Part shown: positions 52,591-61,530 of the stretch, one piece after another
Position numbering within the stretch: position 1 is the stretch's first letter
Layout: each line of letters starts with the position of its first letter
Source of the DNA: Chloroflexota bacterium
Lineage (GTDB): Bacteria; Chloroflexota; Dehalococcoidia; JACVQG01; JAHKAY01
Reading direction: 5' to 3'
Length of the DNA: 64,000 nucleotides
NCBI GenBank assembly: GCA_018825785.1
Contig: JAHKAY010000038.1
Coordinates: forward strand, 1 to 64,000
Position numbers and translations under genes: made by a program
The notes under the pieces: generated by a model
What the model was told of the DNA's origin: nothing
The model's database searches: none
The model's input: only the letters and a program-made list of their open reading frames with translations

Positions 52591-54141
52591 ATGGGCATTC
52601 AGGACAGGATAGAGGCCCTGAATAAGCTGCGGGAGCAGGCCAGGCTGGGGGGAGGCGCCAAGCGGGTTGAGGCCCAGCACGATAAAGGAAAGCTCACCGC
52701 CAGGGAAAGGCTGGCCCTCCTCTTTGACGAGGGCACCTTTGAGGAGCTTGACCCCTTTGTCACCCACCGCGCCACAGACTTCGGCCTGGCCGAGCAGAAA
52801 TACCTGGGTGATGCCGTAGCAACGGGCCACGGCCTCATCAACGGCCGCCCGGCCTTCGCCTTTGCCCAGGACTTCACCGTCTTCGGCGGCTCCCTCTCCG
52901 AGGTCGTCTCCGAGAAGATATGCAAGGTCATGGACCTGGCTGTGAAGAACGGTGCCCCCATTGTCGGCCTCAACGACTCCGGGGGTGCCCGCATCCAGGA
53001 GGGGGTGGCCAGCCTCAAGGGATACGGGGATATTTTCCTCCGGAACACCCTGGCCTCGGGGGTTATCCCCCAGGTATCAGTCATCCTGGGGCCCTGTGCC
53101 GGGGGGGCGGTGTATTCCCCGGCCATCACCGATTTCATCTTCATGGTCCGGGGAACCGGGCAGATGTATATCACCGGGCCCGATGTCATCAAGGCCGTCA
53201 CCGGGGAGGAGGTGACCCACGAGGAGCTGGGAGGGGCAGTGGCCCAGGCCACCAAGTCCGGCGTGGCACACTTCATCCATGACAGCGAACAGGAGTGCCT
53301 CCAGGAGGTAAGGCGTCTTTTGAGCTTCTTTCCCCAGAACAATATGGAAGACCCCCCCTCCGTACCCCCCACAGATGACCCCGGCCGCCGGGAGGAGGCC
53401 CTCCTGCACACCGTCCCCGAGGACCCGGCCCAGGCCTATAACATGAAGGACATCATCCTCAAGGTGGTGGACAGCGGGAACTTCCTGGAGGTCCACCAGC
53501 GCTTTGCCGACAATATCATTGTGGGCTTTGCCCGGATGAACGGGAGGAGTGTTGGGATTGTGGCCCAGCAGCCCTCCCACGCCGCCGGCGTCCTTGATAT
53601 CAACGCCTCGGTGAAGGCCGCCCGGTTTGTCCGCTTCTGCGATGCCTTCAACATCCCCCTGGTCACCTTCGCCGATGTGCCGGGGTTCATGCCGGGGGTG
53701 GAGCAGGAGCACGGGGGTATCATCCGCCACGGGGCCAAGCTCATCTATGCCTATGCCGAGGCCACTGTGCCCAAGGTCTCCGTCATCACCCGCAAGGCCT
53801 ACGGGGGGGCATATATAGTTATGTCCAGCAAGCACCTGCGGGGGGACATCAACTACGTCTGGCCCACCGCTGAGATAGCCGTCATGGGGCCCGATGGGGC
53901 CGTGAACATCATCTTCCGGGACACCATCGCCAAAGCCGAAAACCCCGATAAGACCAGGAAGAAGCTGGTGGAGGAGTACCAGGCCAAGTTCGCCACCCCC
54001 TATGTGGCCGCCTCCCGGGGCTATGTGGACGATGTCATTGACCCCCGGGACACCCGCCCCAGGCTCATCCGGGCCCTGGAGATGCTCCAGAACAAGCGGG
54101 ACACAAACCCGCCCAAGAAGCACGGCAATATTCCGCTGTAA
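52591..54141 (+). CDS. Acyl-CoA carboxylase carboxyltransferase (methylmalonyl-CoA/propionyl-CoA type, 12S-like)
   Basis: This 516-residue protein of the PccB/MmdA family moves a carboxyl group between biotin and an acyl-CoA, with two crotonase-like halves. N-terminal [19 protein letters not shown], the oxyanion stretches [13 protein letters not shown] and [22 protein letters not shown], and [12 protein letters not shown] are typical. Gene order (this gene, a 56-residue protein, then a 5S-like biotin protein) resembles transcarboxylase or sodium-pump decarboxylase clusters. No biotin carboxylase is in the window. So it could be the 12S part of a methylmalonyl-CoA:pyruvate transcarboxylase, a methylmalonyl-CoA decarboxylase, or propionyl-CoA carboxylase with a distant AccC. 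Confidence 0.9.
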   Translation: MGIQDRIEALNKLREQARLGGGAKRVEAQHDKGKLTARERLALLFDEGTFEELDPFVTHRATDFGLAEQKYLGDAVATGHGLINGRPAFAFAQDFTVFGGSLSEVVSEKICKVMDLAVKNGAPIVGLNDSGGARIQEGVASLKGYGDIFLRNTLASGVIPQVSVILGPCAGGAVYSPAITDFIFMVRGTGQMYITGPDVIKAVTGEEVTHEELGGAVAQATKSGVAHFIHDSEQECLQEVRRLLSFFPQNNMEDPPSVPPTDDPGRREEALLHTVPEDPAQAYNMKDIILKVVDSGNFLEVHQRFADNIIVGFARMNGRSVGIVAQQPSHAAGVLDINASVKAARFVRFCDAFNIPLVTFADVPGFMPGVEQEHGGIIRHGAKLIYAYAEATVPKVSVITRKAYGGAYIVMSSKHLRGDINYVWPTAEIAVMGPDGAVNIIFRDTIAKAENPDKTRKKLVEEYQAKFATPYVAASRGYVDDVIDPRDTRPRLIRALEMLQNKRDTNPPKKHGNIPL

Positions 54142-54312
54142 GTGAAGGACAGGAAGGCTCTCGCCGCCGCCATCGCCGCCGTTGGCCTTTATCTTGAAGC
54201 CGAGAGGGTGGCCAGGCCCAGCCCCTGGCGTATTTCGGGGAGGCGGGAACAGCACCACCGGGACCCCAGGGCACGCCGGGGAAGGGAGAGATATGAGCGT
54301 CCGAAGCCATAG
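54142..54312 (+). CDS. 56-residue small subunit of a biotin-dependent carboxyltransferase
   Basis: A GTG right after the previous stop opens a 56-codon frame: VKDRKALAAAIAAVGLYLEA, then a short acidic and basic linker, then SPWRISGRREQ and a basic tail. An Ala-rich helix followed by S-P/L-W-x-x-x-G-R is the pattern of the small cytosolic subunits (or gamma-tail) seen beside MmdA/OAD-type carboxyltransferases. It overlaps the start of the next gene by 20 nt, so all three genes are translated together. I read it as a linker subunit that holds the 12S- and 5S-like enzymes; that function is inferred. Confidence 0.65.
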   Translation: MKDRKALAAAIAAVGLYLEAERVARPSPWRISGRREQHHRDPRARRGRERYERPKP

Positions 54313-56170
54313 GAAAAACCATGTCGGCATCACGGATACCACCCTCCGCGACGCCCACCAGTCCACCCTGGCCACCAGGCTGAGGACCGATGACATGAAG
54401 CATCTGGCGGAGGGGATAGAGCAGGTGGGATTCCACTCCGTGGAGGTATGGGGAGGGGCCACCTTTGATGTGGCCACCCGTTTCCTGGGGGAGGACCCCT
54501 GGGACAGGATAAGAAAGCTCAAGGGCATCTTCAAGAAGACGCCCCTTCAGATGCTCCTCCGGGGCCAGAACCTGGTGGGATACCGCAACTACCCCGATGA
54601 CGTGGTGCGGGCATTCGTGGAGACCGCCGCCTCCTGCGGCATTGACATCTTCCGCATCTTTGACGCCCTCAACGACGAGAGGAACTTTGAAGTCCCCATG
54701 AAGACGGTCAAGGCAGTGGGCAAACACGCCCAGGCCGCCCTCTGCTATTCCACCACCGAGCGCCGCCTGGGCGGCCCCATCTACACCATTGACTATTATG
54801 TCAAGAAGGCCCTCACCCTCCAGGAGATGGGGGCCGATAGCCTCTGTATCAAGGACATGGCCGGCCTCATTGCCCCCCAAGATGCCTTTGAGCTGGTAAA
54901 GGCACTGAAAGGGACCCTGAAAATCCCGGTCCAGCTCCATACCCACTATACCTCGGGGATGGCCTCCATGAGCTACCTCAAGGCCATCGAGGCCGGGGTG
55001 GACGTAGTGGATACCGCCCTGGCCCCCCTGGCCCTGCGCTCCTCCCAGCCGGCGGTGGAGCCCCTGGTAGTGGCCCTGGAGGGCTCGGAGAGGGAGACGG
55101 GCCTGGACCTGGCCCTCCTTCTGGTGCTGGACCAGGAGCTTGAGGCCCTCCTCCCCAACTATAAGGAGTTCCTGGACACCACCCGGGTGGCGGTGATAGA
55201 TACCCAGGTCCTCGCCCACCAGATACCGGGGGGCATGATAAGCAACCTCGTATCCCAGCTCAGGGAGGCAGGGGCACTGGACCGGCTGGAGGAGGTCTAT
55301 GCCGAGCTCCCGAGGACGAGAAGGGAGTTGGGCTATCCCCCCCTGGTCACCCCCACCAGCCAGATTGTGGGCATCCAGGCGGTGCAGAATGTCCTCTTTG
55401 GCCGCTACAAGATGGTCTCCCAGGAGGTCAAGGACTACGTCTACGGCCTCTACGGCCACCCCCCCGCCCCCATAGACCCCCACGTTCAGAAGCTGGTCCT
55501 GAAGGGCTATCCCAGGGGGGAGACCCCTATCACCACCCGGGCCGCCGATTCCCTGGAACCGGAGATGGAGAAGGCCAGGGAGGCTGTGAAGCACCTCTCC
55601 ACCAAGCTGGAGGACGCCCTGACCTATGCCCTCTACCCCACCACTGGGATGAGGTTCCTGCGCTGGAAGTACGGCCTGGAGGAGATGCCTAAAGAGGTCA
55701 AGGCCATTGGCAGGGAAAAGCCCCCGGAGGCTCCCCCGGTCAAGGCGACGGAGAAGCCCCCGGCCAGGGCGCCCGGCCTGCGGCCCTTCCATGTCTATAT
55801 CGGCGATGAATACTTCCGGGTGGAGGTAGCTCCGGCCGGGAGCGCTTCCCCCACCCCGGCCCCGGCCACCCCTCCCCCAGTAAAGGCGGAGGCCCCTGCA
55901 GCAAGAGCGGAGGCCCCCGCGTCAAAGGAGGCCCCGGCGGTCGCCCAAAAGGATGTGGTCATTGTTGCCCCCATGCCCGGCATTGTCATCCACTACGAGG
56001 TGAAGGTGGGGGACAAGATAAAAGAAGGGGACGGGGTGGTGGTCTTTGAGGCCATGAAGATGCAGATTGTCCTCTCCACCCCCAGCTCCGGGGTGGTCAA
56101 AGCCGTCAACTGCAAGCCCGGGGACAAGAGCGCCAAGGGGGATATCCTGGCCGTTATTACGGGTGAATAG
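54293..56170 (+). CDS. Pyruvate/oxaloacetate carboxyltransferase subunit with C-terminal biotinyl domain (5S/PycB/OadA-like)
   Basis: This 625-residue protein has an HMGL-like TIM barrel (about 10-300): metal site ITDTTLRDAHQS and the His pair in LHTHYTSGMA, with the carboxylated Lys in SLCIKDMAGL. A PycA-type helical domain follows, then an Ala/Pro linker (about 525-550) and a biotinyl domain with VFEAMKMQI. It moves CO2 between carboxybiotin and pyruvate/oxaloacetate. With the methylmalonyl-CoA-type subunit upstream it would form a biotin-bridged transcarboxylase. I use ATG 54293, which has a GAAGGGAGAG site. No membrane beta subunit (OadB) follows, so a sodium pump is less likely from this locus alone. 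Confidence 0.9.
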   Translation: MSVRSHRKNHVGITDTTLRDAHQSTLATRLRTDDMKHLAEGIEQVGFHSVEVWGGATFDVATRFLGEDPWDRIRKLKGIFKKTPLQMLLRGQNLVGYRNYPDDVVRAFVETAASCGIDIFRIFDALNDERNFEVPMKTVKAVGKHAQAALCYSTTERRLGGPIYTIDYYVKKALTLQEMGADSLCIKDMAGLIAPQDAFELVKALKGTLKIPVQLHTHYTSGMASMSYLKAIEAGVDVVDTALAPLALRSSQPAVEPLVVALEGSERETGLDLALLLVLDQELEALLPNYKEFLDTTRVAVIDTQVLAHQIPGGMISNLVSQLREAGALDRLEEVYAELPRTRRELGYPPLVTPTSQIVGIQAVQNVLFGRYKMVSQEVKDYVYGLYGHPPAPIDPHVQKLVLKGYPRGETPITTRAADSLEPEMEKAREAVKHLSTKLEDALTYALYPTTGMRFLRWKYGLEEMPKEVKAIGREKPPEAPPVKATEKPPARAPGLRPFHVYIGDEYFRVEVAPAGSASPTPAPATPPPVKAEAPAARAEAPASKEAPAVAQKDVVIVAPMPGIVIHYEVKVGDKIKEGDGVVVFEAMKMQIVLSTPSSGVVKAVNCKPGDKSAKGDILAVITGE

Positions 56171-56173
56171 GCA

Positions 56174-57421
56174 ATGGGCATGACGCTGGCCGAGAAGATA
56201 CTGAGCGCCAGGGCCAAGGCCCCCTGTCGGGCTGGGGATATCATTATAAGCCCGGTGGACCTGGTCTTTGCCCAGGATACCACCGGCCCACTGACGGTGA
56301 GGCAGTTTGAGGCCCTGGGCCTGGGGAAGCTGGCCAGCCCCTCCCGGACGGTGTTCTTCCTGGACCACGCGGCCCCCTCCCCCTCCAAGGAGCTGGCCAA
56401 CGACCACCGCCTCCTCAGGGAGTTTGCCCGGAGGACCGGGGCGGTCATCTCGGAGGTGGGGGAGGGCATCTGCCACCAGCGGGTGGTGGAGGACTATGCC
56501 TCGCCGGGGGAGGTCATCGTGGGGGCTGACTCCCACACCGTAACGGCGGGGGGCCTGGGGGCCTTCGCCACCGGCATGGGCTCCTCCGATATAGCCGTGG
56601 CCATGGCCCTGGGCAGGACCTGGCTCCGGGTCCCCGAGGGCTTCCAGATTGCGCTGAATGGCTCCTTTTCCCGCGGCGTCTTCGCCAAGGACCTGATTCT
56701 CTATATCATCTCAAGGATTGGGGCCGATGGGGCCACCTACCAGTCCCTGGAGTTTATGGGGCAGGGGTTGAAGGGCCTTTCCATGGCCGACCGCTTTGCC
56801 GTGGCCAATATGGCGGTGGAGGCGGGGGCTAAGGTGGGCCTCTTCCCCTCCGATGAGACCACCCACAGCTACCTCCGGGCACGGGGGCGGGAGAAGGACT
56901 CCCACCCCCTTTCCCCCGACCCCGATGCCCATTATGTAAACAGCCTGGAGGTGGCCCTGTCCCGGCTGGAGCCTATGGTAGCCAGGCCACACCGGGTTGA
57001 TAATGCTGTGCCCGTGGAAGAAGTAAAGGGAACCCCCATTCACCAGGTCTTTATCGGCACCTGCACCAACGGCCGGCTGGAGGACCTGGAAATAGCCGCC
57101 AGGCTCCTGGCCGGGAAGAAGGCCCGCTCCCGCCTCATCGTGGCCCCCGCCTCCCGGGGGATATTCCTGGAGGCCATGAAACGGGGCTATCTCCAGGCCC
57201 TGGCCGAGGCCGGGGCCATGCTGGTCGCCCCCGGCTGCGGGCCCTGCCTGGGGGTGCACATGGGGGTGCTGGGGGACGGGGAAAACTGCCTTTCCACCGC
57301 CAACCGCAACTTCCAGGGACGGATGGGCAACCCCCAGGCCTTCATCTACCTGGCCAGCCCCGCTACCGCCGCCGCCACCGCCATTAAAGGGGAGATTTCC
57401 GACCCCAGGGAGTTCCTGTGA
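56174..57421 (+). CDS. Aconitase/isopropylmalate dehydratase family large subunit
   Basis: This 415-residue protein is the LeuC-type large subunit. The [4Fe-4S] cluster ligands sit in IGTCTNGRLEDL and GCGPCLGVHMG. DHAAPSP and GADSHTVTAGGLGAFATGMGSSD complete the active site. This short LeuC2 form serves in leucine biosynthesis, homocitrate or citrate isomerisation. Flanking isocitrate dehydrogenase, malate dehydrogenase and fumarase genes, and no leuA or leuB, make citrate/isocitrate isomerisation (aconitase role) most likely. It starts at ATG 56174 or, two codons on, 56180. Confidence 0.85.
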   Translation: MGMTLAEKILSARAKAPCRAGDIIISPVDLVFAQDTTGPLTVRQFEALGLGKLASPSRTVFFLDHAAPSPSKELANDHRLLREFARRTGAVISEVGEGICHQRVVEDYASPGEVIVGADSHTVTAGGLGAFATGMGSSDIAVAMALGRTWLRVPEGFQIALNGSFSRGVFAKDLILYIISRIGADGATYQSLEFMGQGLKGLSMADRFAVANMAVEAGAKVGLFPSDETTHSYLRARGREKDSHPLSPDPDAHYVNSLEVALSRLEPMVARPHRVDNAVPVEEVKGTPIHQVFIGTCTNGRLEDLEIAARLLAGKKARSRLIVAPASRGIFLEAMKRGYLQALAEAGAMLVAPGCGPCLGVHMGVLGDGENCLSTANRNFQGRMGNPQAFIYLASPATAAATAIKGEISDPREFL

Positions 57422-57918
57422 TGAGAAAAACTCTTAGAGTAGGCGACGATATCTCCACCGACCACATCATCCCCGGGCGCTTCGCCCACCTCCGCTCAAA
57501 TTTGCCGGAGCTGGCCAAACATGCCCTGGAGGACACCTATCCCTCCTTTGCCCAGAAGGTGAATCCGGGGGACTTCCTGGTAGCGGGCAAGAACTTCGGC
57601 CTGGGCTCCAGCCGGGAGCATGCCGCTATTGTCCTGAAGGTTGCCGGGATAAAGGCCGTCCTGGCCAAGTCCTGCGCCCGCATATTCTTCCGTAACGCCA
57701 TCAACGTGGGCCTGCCCGTCCTCATCACCAATACCGACGCCATTGACGAAGGGGACGAGCTAGAGGTAGACTGGGCAACCGGCCAGGTGAAAGACCTCGC
57801 CAAAGGCATTGAGTTGGGCTTTGGCAGGATTCCGCCGGTGATGCTGAAGATACTGGAAGAGGGAGGGCTGGTGCCCTTCATCCAGAAATATAAGAACCTG
57901 GAACTGCCTGGAGGCTAA
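57421..57918 (+). CDS. Aconitase/isopropylmalate dehydratase family small subunit
   Basis: This 165-residue swivel-domain subunit is LeuD-like: VGDDISTDHIIPGRF, GKNFGLGSSREHA with the substrate-contacting Ser/Arg, and KSCARIFFRNAINVGLPVL. The ATG at 57421 shares its A with the stop of the large-subunit gene (TGATG); a GTG one codon earlier is possible. It forms the active dehydratase with the preceding protein. The substrate is probably citrate, from the gene neighbourhood. Confidence 0.88.
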   Translation: MRKTLRVGDDISTDHIIPGRFAHLRSNLPELAKHALEDTYPSFAQKVNPGDFLVAGKNFGLGSSREHAAIVLKVAGIKAVLAKSCARIFFRNAINVGLPVLITNTDAIDEGDELEVDWATGQVKDLAKGIELGFGRIPPVMLKILEEGGLVPFIQKYKNLELPGG

Positions 57919-57921
57919 GAC

Positions 57922-59007
57922 ATGAGCCATCGCATTACCTTTATCCCCGGGGATGGAGTGGGGCCCGAGGTAACAGCCGCCGCCAGGAGGGTCCTGGAGG
58001 CCACCGGGGTCAAGTTTGACTGGGACACGGCGGTGGCCGGGGATGCCGCCCAGGACCTCTACGGCACACCCCTCCCCGACTACCTCCTGGAGTCCGTCCG
58101 GAGGAACCAGGTGGCCCTCAAGGGGCCTATCACCACCCCGGTGGGCTACGGCTTCCGTAGCGTAAATGTGGCCCTGAGGAAGTCCCTGGACCTCTATGCC
58201 TGCCTGCGCCCCTGCAAGCTCTATCCTGGCGTCCCCTCCCGCTATGAACAGGTGGACATTGTAGTGGTCCGGGAGAACACCGAGGACCTCTACATAGGCA
58301 TAGAGTTTGAAAGGGGCACCCCCGCCCAGGAGAGGCTCCTCGCCCTGGTGGCGGAGACCGCTGGACAGAAGCTGGGAGAGGACACAGGCGTTTCCCTCAA
58401 GGTTATCACGGAGAGGGGCACCCGCCGCATCATCCAGTTCGCCTTCGACTACGCCAGGAAGCACGGCCGGCGCAAGGTAACGGCCGTGCACAAGGCCAAT
58501 ATCCTGAAATACTCCGATGGTCTCTTCCTCTCGGTGGCCCGGGAGGTTGCCCGGGGATACACGGACATAGAGTTTGAGGATTTCATCGTGGACACCCTCT
58601 GCATGCAACTGGTGCGCCGCCCGGAGAGGTTTGATGTGCTGGTCCTCCCCAACCTCTACGGCGACTTCGTCTCGGAGCTCTGTGCCGGCCTCATCGGGGG
58701 GCTGGGGCTGGCCCCGGGGGCCAACATCGGGGACGGCTTTGCTGTTTTTGAGCCAACCCACGGCTCCGCCCCCAAGTACGCCGGGATGAACCGCATCAAC
58801 CCCATGGCCATGATGCTATCCGGGGTACTCATGCTCCGCCACCTGGGGGAAAAGAAGGCCGCGGACAGGCTGGAAGGGGCCATAGCCCGGGTCATCCAGG
58901 AGGGGAAGAAGGTGACCTACGACCTGAAGCGGGGACAGGGGGGCAACCCCGCATCCACCACCGAGGTGGCCGAAGCCGTGCTGGAGGCTCTCACCAGAGA
59001 GGTCTGA
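57922..59007 (+). CDS. icd: NAD-type isocitrate dehydrogenase
   Basis: This 361-residue beta-decarboxylating dehydrogenase has the phosphate-loop-like start FIPGDGVGPEV, substrate Arg residues in SVNVALRKSLDLYACLRPCK, VVVRENTEDLYIGIEFE (typical of the isocitrate/homoisocitrate branch, not of LeuB), the metal Asp residues in PNLYGDFVSELCAGLIGG, and EPTHGSAPKYAG. The adenine-contact region has no clear NADP Arg/Lys pair, so NAD is likely. It sits directly between the LeuCD-like aconitase and mdh. Confidence 0.88.
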   Translation: MSHRITFIPGDGVGPEVTAAARRVLEATGVKFDWDTAVAGDAAQDLYGTPLPDYLLESVRRNQVALKGPITTPVGYGFRSVNVALRKSLDLYACLRPCKLYPGVPSRYEQVDIVVVRENTEDLYIGIEFERGTPAQERLLALVAETAGQKLGEDTGVSLKVITERGTRRIIQFAFDYARKHGRRKVTAVHKANILKYSDGLFLSVAREVARGYTDIEFEDFIVDTLCMQLVRRPERFDVLVLPNLYGDFVSELCAGLIGGLGLAPGANIGDGFAVFEPTHGSAPKYAGMNRINPMAMMLSGVLMLRHLGEKKAADRLEGAIARVIQEGKKVTYDLKRGQGGNPASTTEVAEAVLEALTREV

Positions 59008-59009
59008 AG

Positions 59010-59951
59010 TTGCGCAGGAAGATTAGCGTCATCGGGGCGGGGAATGTGGGGGCCACCTGTGCCCAGAGGCTCGCCGAGAGGGGCTATGCCGATGTGGTGC
59101 TGGTGGACATCGTCCCCGGGGTGCCCCAGGGCAAGGCACTGGATATGCTCCAGTCCGGCCCCCTCCTCCCCTCCGATGCCCGCCTGGTGGGCTCCAACAG
59201 CTATGAGGAGACCAGGGGCTCGGACCTGGTGATAATAACCGCCGGTGCCCCCCGCCGGCCGGGGATGAGCCGGGATGACCTGGTCCTGACAAATATGGAG
59301 ATTGTCCGGGGGGCCGTCCAAGAAACAATGAAATACTCCCCCAGACCCATCATCATCGTGGTCAGCAACCCACTGGATGCCATGGCCTATCTGGCCCTGA
59401 AGCTCAGCGGCCTCCCCCGGGGGCGGGTGGTGGGGATGTCGGGCATCCTGGATACCGCCCGCTTCCGCACCTTCCTGGCCCAGGAGCTGGGGATGTCGGT
59501 AGAGGATGTCCAGGCCCTGGTCCTGGGGGGCCACGGGGACAGCATGGTCCCCCTCCCCCGCCTGGCCAGCGTTGGCGGCATCCCTGTAACCCAGCTCCTG
59601 CTCCCCGAGAAACTCAGCAGGATTGTGGAACGCACCGTAAAGGCGGGGGCGGAGATTGTGGACCTCCTCAAGACCAGCGCCTACTATGCCCCCGCTGCTG
59701 CGGTCCTCCAGATGGCCGAGGCCGTCCTGCTGGACAAGAAACGCCTCCTCCCCTGCTCCACCTATCTTGACGGGGAATACGGCATCAAAGATGTCTCCCT
59801 GGGCGTCCCGGTAAAGCTGGGCAAGGAGGGCATTGAGCAGATTGTGGAGATAGAGCTCACCCCCCAGGAACAATCTGCCCTGGAGCGCTCCGCAGCCCAG
59901 GTGAGGGAGCTGGTGGATGTCATGGTGAAAAGGGGGGGCCTCCCCAGGTAG
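59010..59951 (+). CDS. mdh: Malate dehydrogenase
   Basis: This 313-residue LDH-like malate dehydrogenase has the NAD site ISVIGAGNVGATCAQRLAE and Asp32-like LVDIVPG, then TAGAPRRPGMSRDDL with the malate-specific double Arg. Catalytic parts are VSNPLDAMAYLA with Asp and VLGGHGDSMVPL with His, and substrate Arg in SGILDTARFR. It starts with TTG at 59010, two bases after the icd stop. It interconverts malate and oxaloacetate, linking the PycB-like enzyme to fumarase. Confidence 0.93.
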   Translation: MRRKISVIGAGNVGATCAQRLAERGYADVVLVDIVPGVPQGKALDMLQSGPLLPSDARLVGSNSYEETRGSDLVIITAGAPRRPGMSRDDLVLTNMEIVRGAVQETMKYSPRPIIIVVSNPLDAMAYLALKLSGLPRGRVVGMSGILDTARFRTFLAQELGMSVEDVQALVLGGHGDSMVPLPRLASVGGIPVTQLLLPEKLSRIVERTVKAGAEIVDLLKTSAYYAPAAAVLQMAEAVLLDKKRLLPCSTYLDGEYGIKDVSLGVPVKLGKEGIEQIVEIELTPQEQSALERSAAQVRELVDVMVKRGGLPR

Positions 59952-59953
59952 CC

Positions 59954-60796
59954 ATGAGGGAGATAGACGCTTCCCTCATCTCAGAAACCATCGCCCGCCT
60001 GTGCCAGGAGGCAAACTACTTTCTGCCTGAGGACATGCTCCAGGCCCTGCGGCGGGCCAACAAGAATGAGCAGTCCCCCCTGGGGAAGGAGACGCTGGGC
60101 CAGCTCCTGGAGAACGCCGGGCTGGCCGCAAGCGATAAACTGCCCCTCTGTCAGGACTGCGGGACCGTCGTGGTCTTCATGGAAATCGGCCAGGACGTCC
60201 ATATAAAGGGGGACCTGGGCCGGGCGGTGGATGAGGGGGTGAGACAGGGCTACAAAGAGGGCTATCTGCGTTCCTCCATCGTCCAGAGGCCCTTCTCCGC
60301 CCGCCTCAACACCGGGGATAACACCCCTGCCATCCTCCATGTGGAACTGGTGCCCGGGGACAGGGTCAAGATATGGGTCCTGCCCAAGGGGGGCGGGGCG
60401 GAGAACATGAGCCGGCTGGCCATGCTGGAGCCGGGGGCGGGCCGGGAGGGGCTGATAGATTTTGTCCTCATGGCGGTGGAGGAGGCGGGCTCCAACCCCT
60501 GCCCCCCCGTCATCGTGGGGGTGGGAATAGGTGGCACCTCGGAGAAGGCCATGCTCCTGGCCAAGAAGGCACTCCTCCGCCCCGTGGGCCAGCCCAGCCC
60601 CGACCCCGAGGTGGCAGGGCTGGAGAAGGAGCTTCTAGAGAAGCTCAACGCCCTGGGCATCGGGCCCGAGGGCTTCGGCGGGACGGTTACCGCCCTGGCG
60701 GTACATGTGGAGACCTTCCCCACCCACATCACCCAGCTCCCCGTGGCCGTCAACCTCCAGTGCCACGCCAACCGCTGTAAGAAGGCGGAGCTCTAG
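59954..60796 (+). CDS. fumA: Fumarate hydratase class I, alpha subunit
   Basis: This 280-residue protein is the N-terminal half of a two-subunit [4Fe-4S] fumarase (or tartrate dehydratase family). Cluster Cys are in KLPLCQDCGT, KGGGAENMSRLAML (with a nearby conserved stretch) and the C-terminal NLQCHANR. VGVGIGGTSEKAMLLAKKALLR is the family hallmark. The beta subunit, normally next door, instead follows after the sdh genes (63920). Two-base spacing from mdh. Confidence 0.9.
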   Translation: MREIDASLISETIARLCQEANYFLPEDMLQALRRANKNEQSPLGKETLGQLLENAGLAASDKLPLCQDCGTVVVFMEIGQDVHIKGDLGRAVDEGVRQGYKEGYLRSSIVQRPFSARLNTGDNTPAILHVELVPGDRVKIWVLPKGGGAENMSRLAMLEPGAGREGLIDFVLMAVEEAGSNPCPPVIVGVGIGGTSEKAMLLAKKALLRPVGQPSPDPEVAGLEKELLEKLNALGIGPEGFGGTVTALAVHVETFPTHITQLPVAVNLQCHANRCKKAEL

Positions 60797-61186
60797 ATGT
60801 ACCAGCCCCGCTACCGCCCTGCCCTCTGGCCCGCCCGCTATGCGGTGGGGGCCTGGGCCTTCAGCCTGCACCGCATAGCCGGGGTCACCATCGCCACCTA
60901 CGGCCTGGCCCATATCATAGTTATCTCTTTTGCCAGCTGGGGAGGTCCCTTTGAGTCCATCATGAGGCTCTTCCAGAGCCCCCCCTTCCTCCTGGCGGAG
61001 CTCCTGCTGATGGCCGCCATCCTCTTCCACGCCCTCAACGGCTTCCGCATCATCCTCTTTGACCTGGGGATAGGTATTGAGCGGCAGAAGGGACTCTTCT
61101 GGGGCCTCATGGCCCTCGGGGTGGTCCTCTTTGCCTTCTTTGCCTCCGGGGTGACCCCCTATATCCTGGGGAGGCCCCTGGCATGA
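60797..61186 (+). CDS. sdhC: Succinate dehydrogenase/fumarate reductase membrane anchor, SdhC-like
   Basis: This 129-residue protein has three membrane helices (about 25-47, 65-88, 105-125). The haem/quinone hallmarks are FSLHRIAGVTIATYGLAHI and LLMAAILFHALNGFRIIL, each with a candidate haem His. It pairs with the next gene as the two-chain anchor of the complex II below. It starts directly after the fumA stop. Confidence 0.85.
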   Translation: MYQPRYRPALWPARYAVGAWAFSLHRIAGVTIATYGLAHIIVISFASWGGPFESIMRLFQSPPFLLAELLLMAAILFHALNGFRIILFDLGIGIERQKGLFWGLMALGVVLFAFFASGVTPYILGRPLA

Positions 61187-61527
61187 GGAGCGGTCCGGCA
61201 TGGGCCTGGGCGGGGCAGAGGATAACCGCCGTCCTGGTGGTGGGCTTCCTTTCCGCCCACCTCTGGTTCTCCCACCTTACCGTGGTGGGGCAGAGGATTA
61301 CCCTGGAGAGGGTGTCCCAGCGCCTGGGGGAGGGGGGCTTCTTCTTCCTCTACATCGTCCTGCTGGCGGCGGCCCTCTACCATGCCCTCTACGGCCTGAG
61401 GGGGATTGCCCTGGACTACGGGCCGGGGCCAGGGGCCCAAGCGGTGGTGACCTGGCTTGCCCTGATGATAGGGCTGGCCGGCTTTGCCTATGGCTCCAGC
61501 ACCCTCTTCTTTTTCCTCTTCGGATAG
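61183..61527 (+). CDS. sdhD: Succinate dehydrogenase/fumarate reductase membrane anchor, SdhD-like
   Basis: This 114-residue second anchor has three membrane helices (about 10-28, 50-72, 85-112). AHLWFSHLTVVG and YHALYGLRGIALDYG carry candidate haem His residues. The start overlaps sdhC by 4 nt (ATGA) and sdhA begins 3 nt after its stop. Two hydrophobic anchors with His pairs suggest a di- or mono-haem menaquinone-reactive complex. Confidence 0.82.
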   Translation: MRSGPAWAWAGQRITAVLVVGFLSAHLWFSHLTVVGQRITLERVSQRLGEGGFFFLYIVLLAAALYHALYGLRGIALDYGPGPGAQAVVTWLALMIGLAGFAYGSSTLFFFLFG

Positions 61528-61530
61528 AAG

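Noticed and set aside
54065-55792. 575-codon minus-strand frame opposite the biotin protein gene
   Set aside because: Antisense shadow; the plus strand has complete catalytic motifs.
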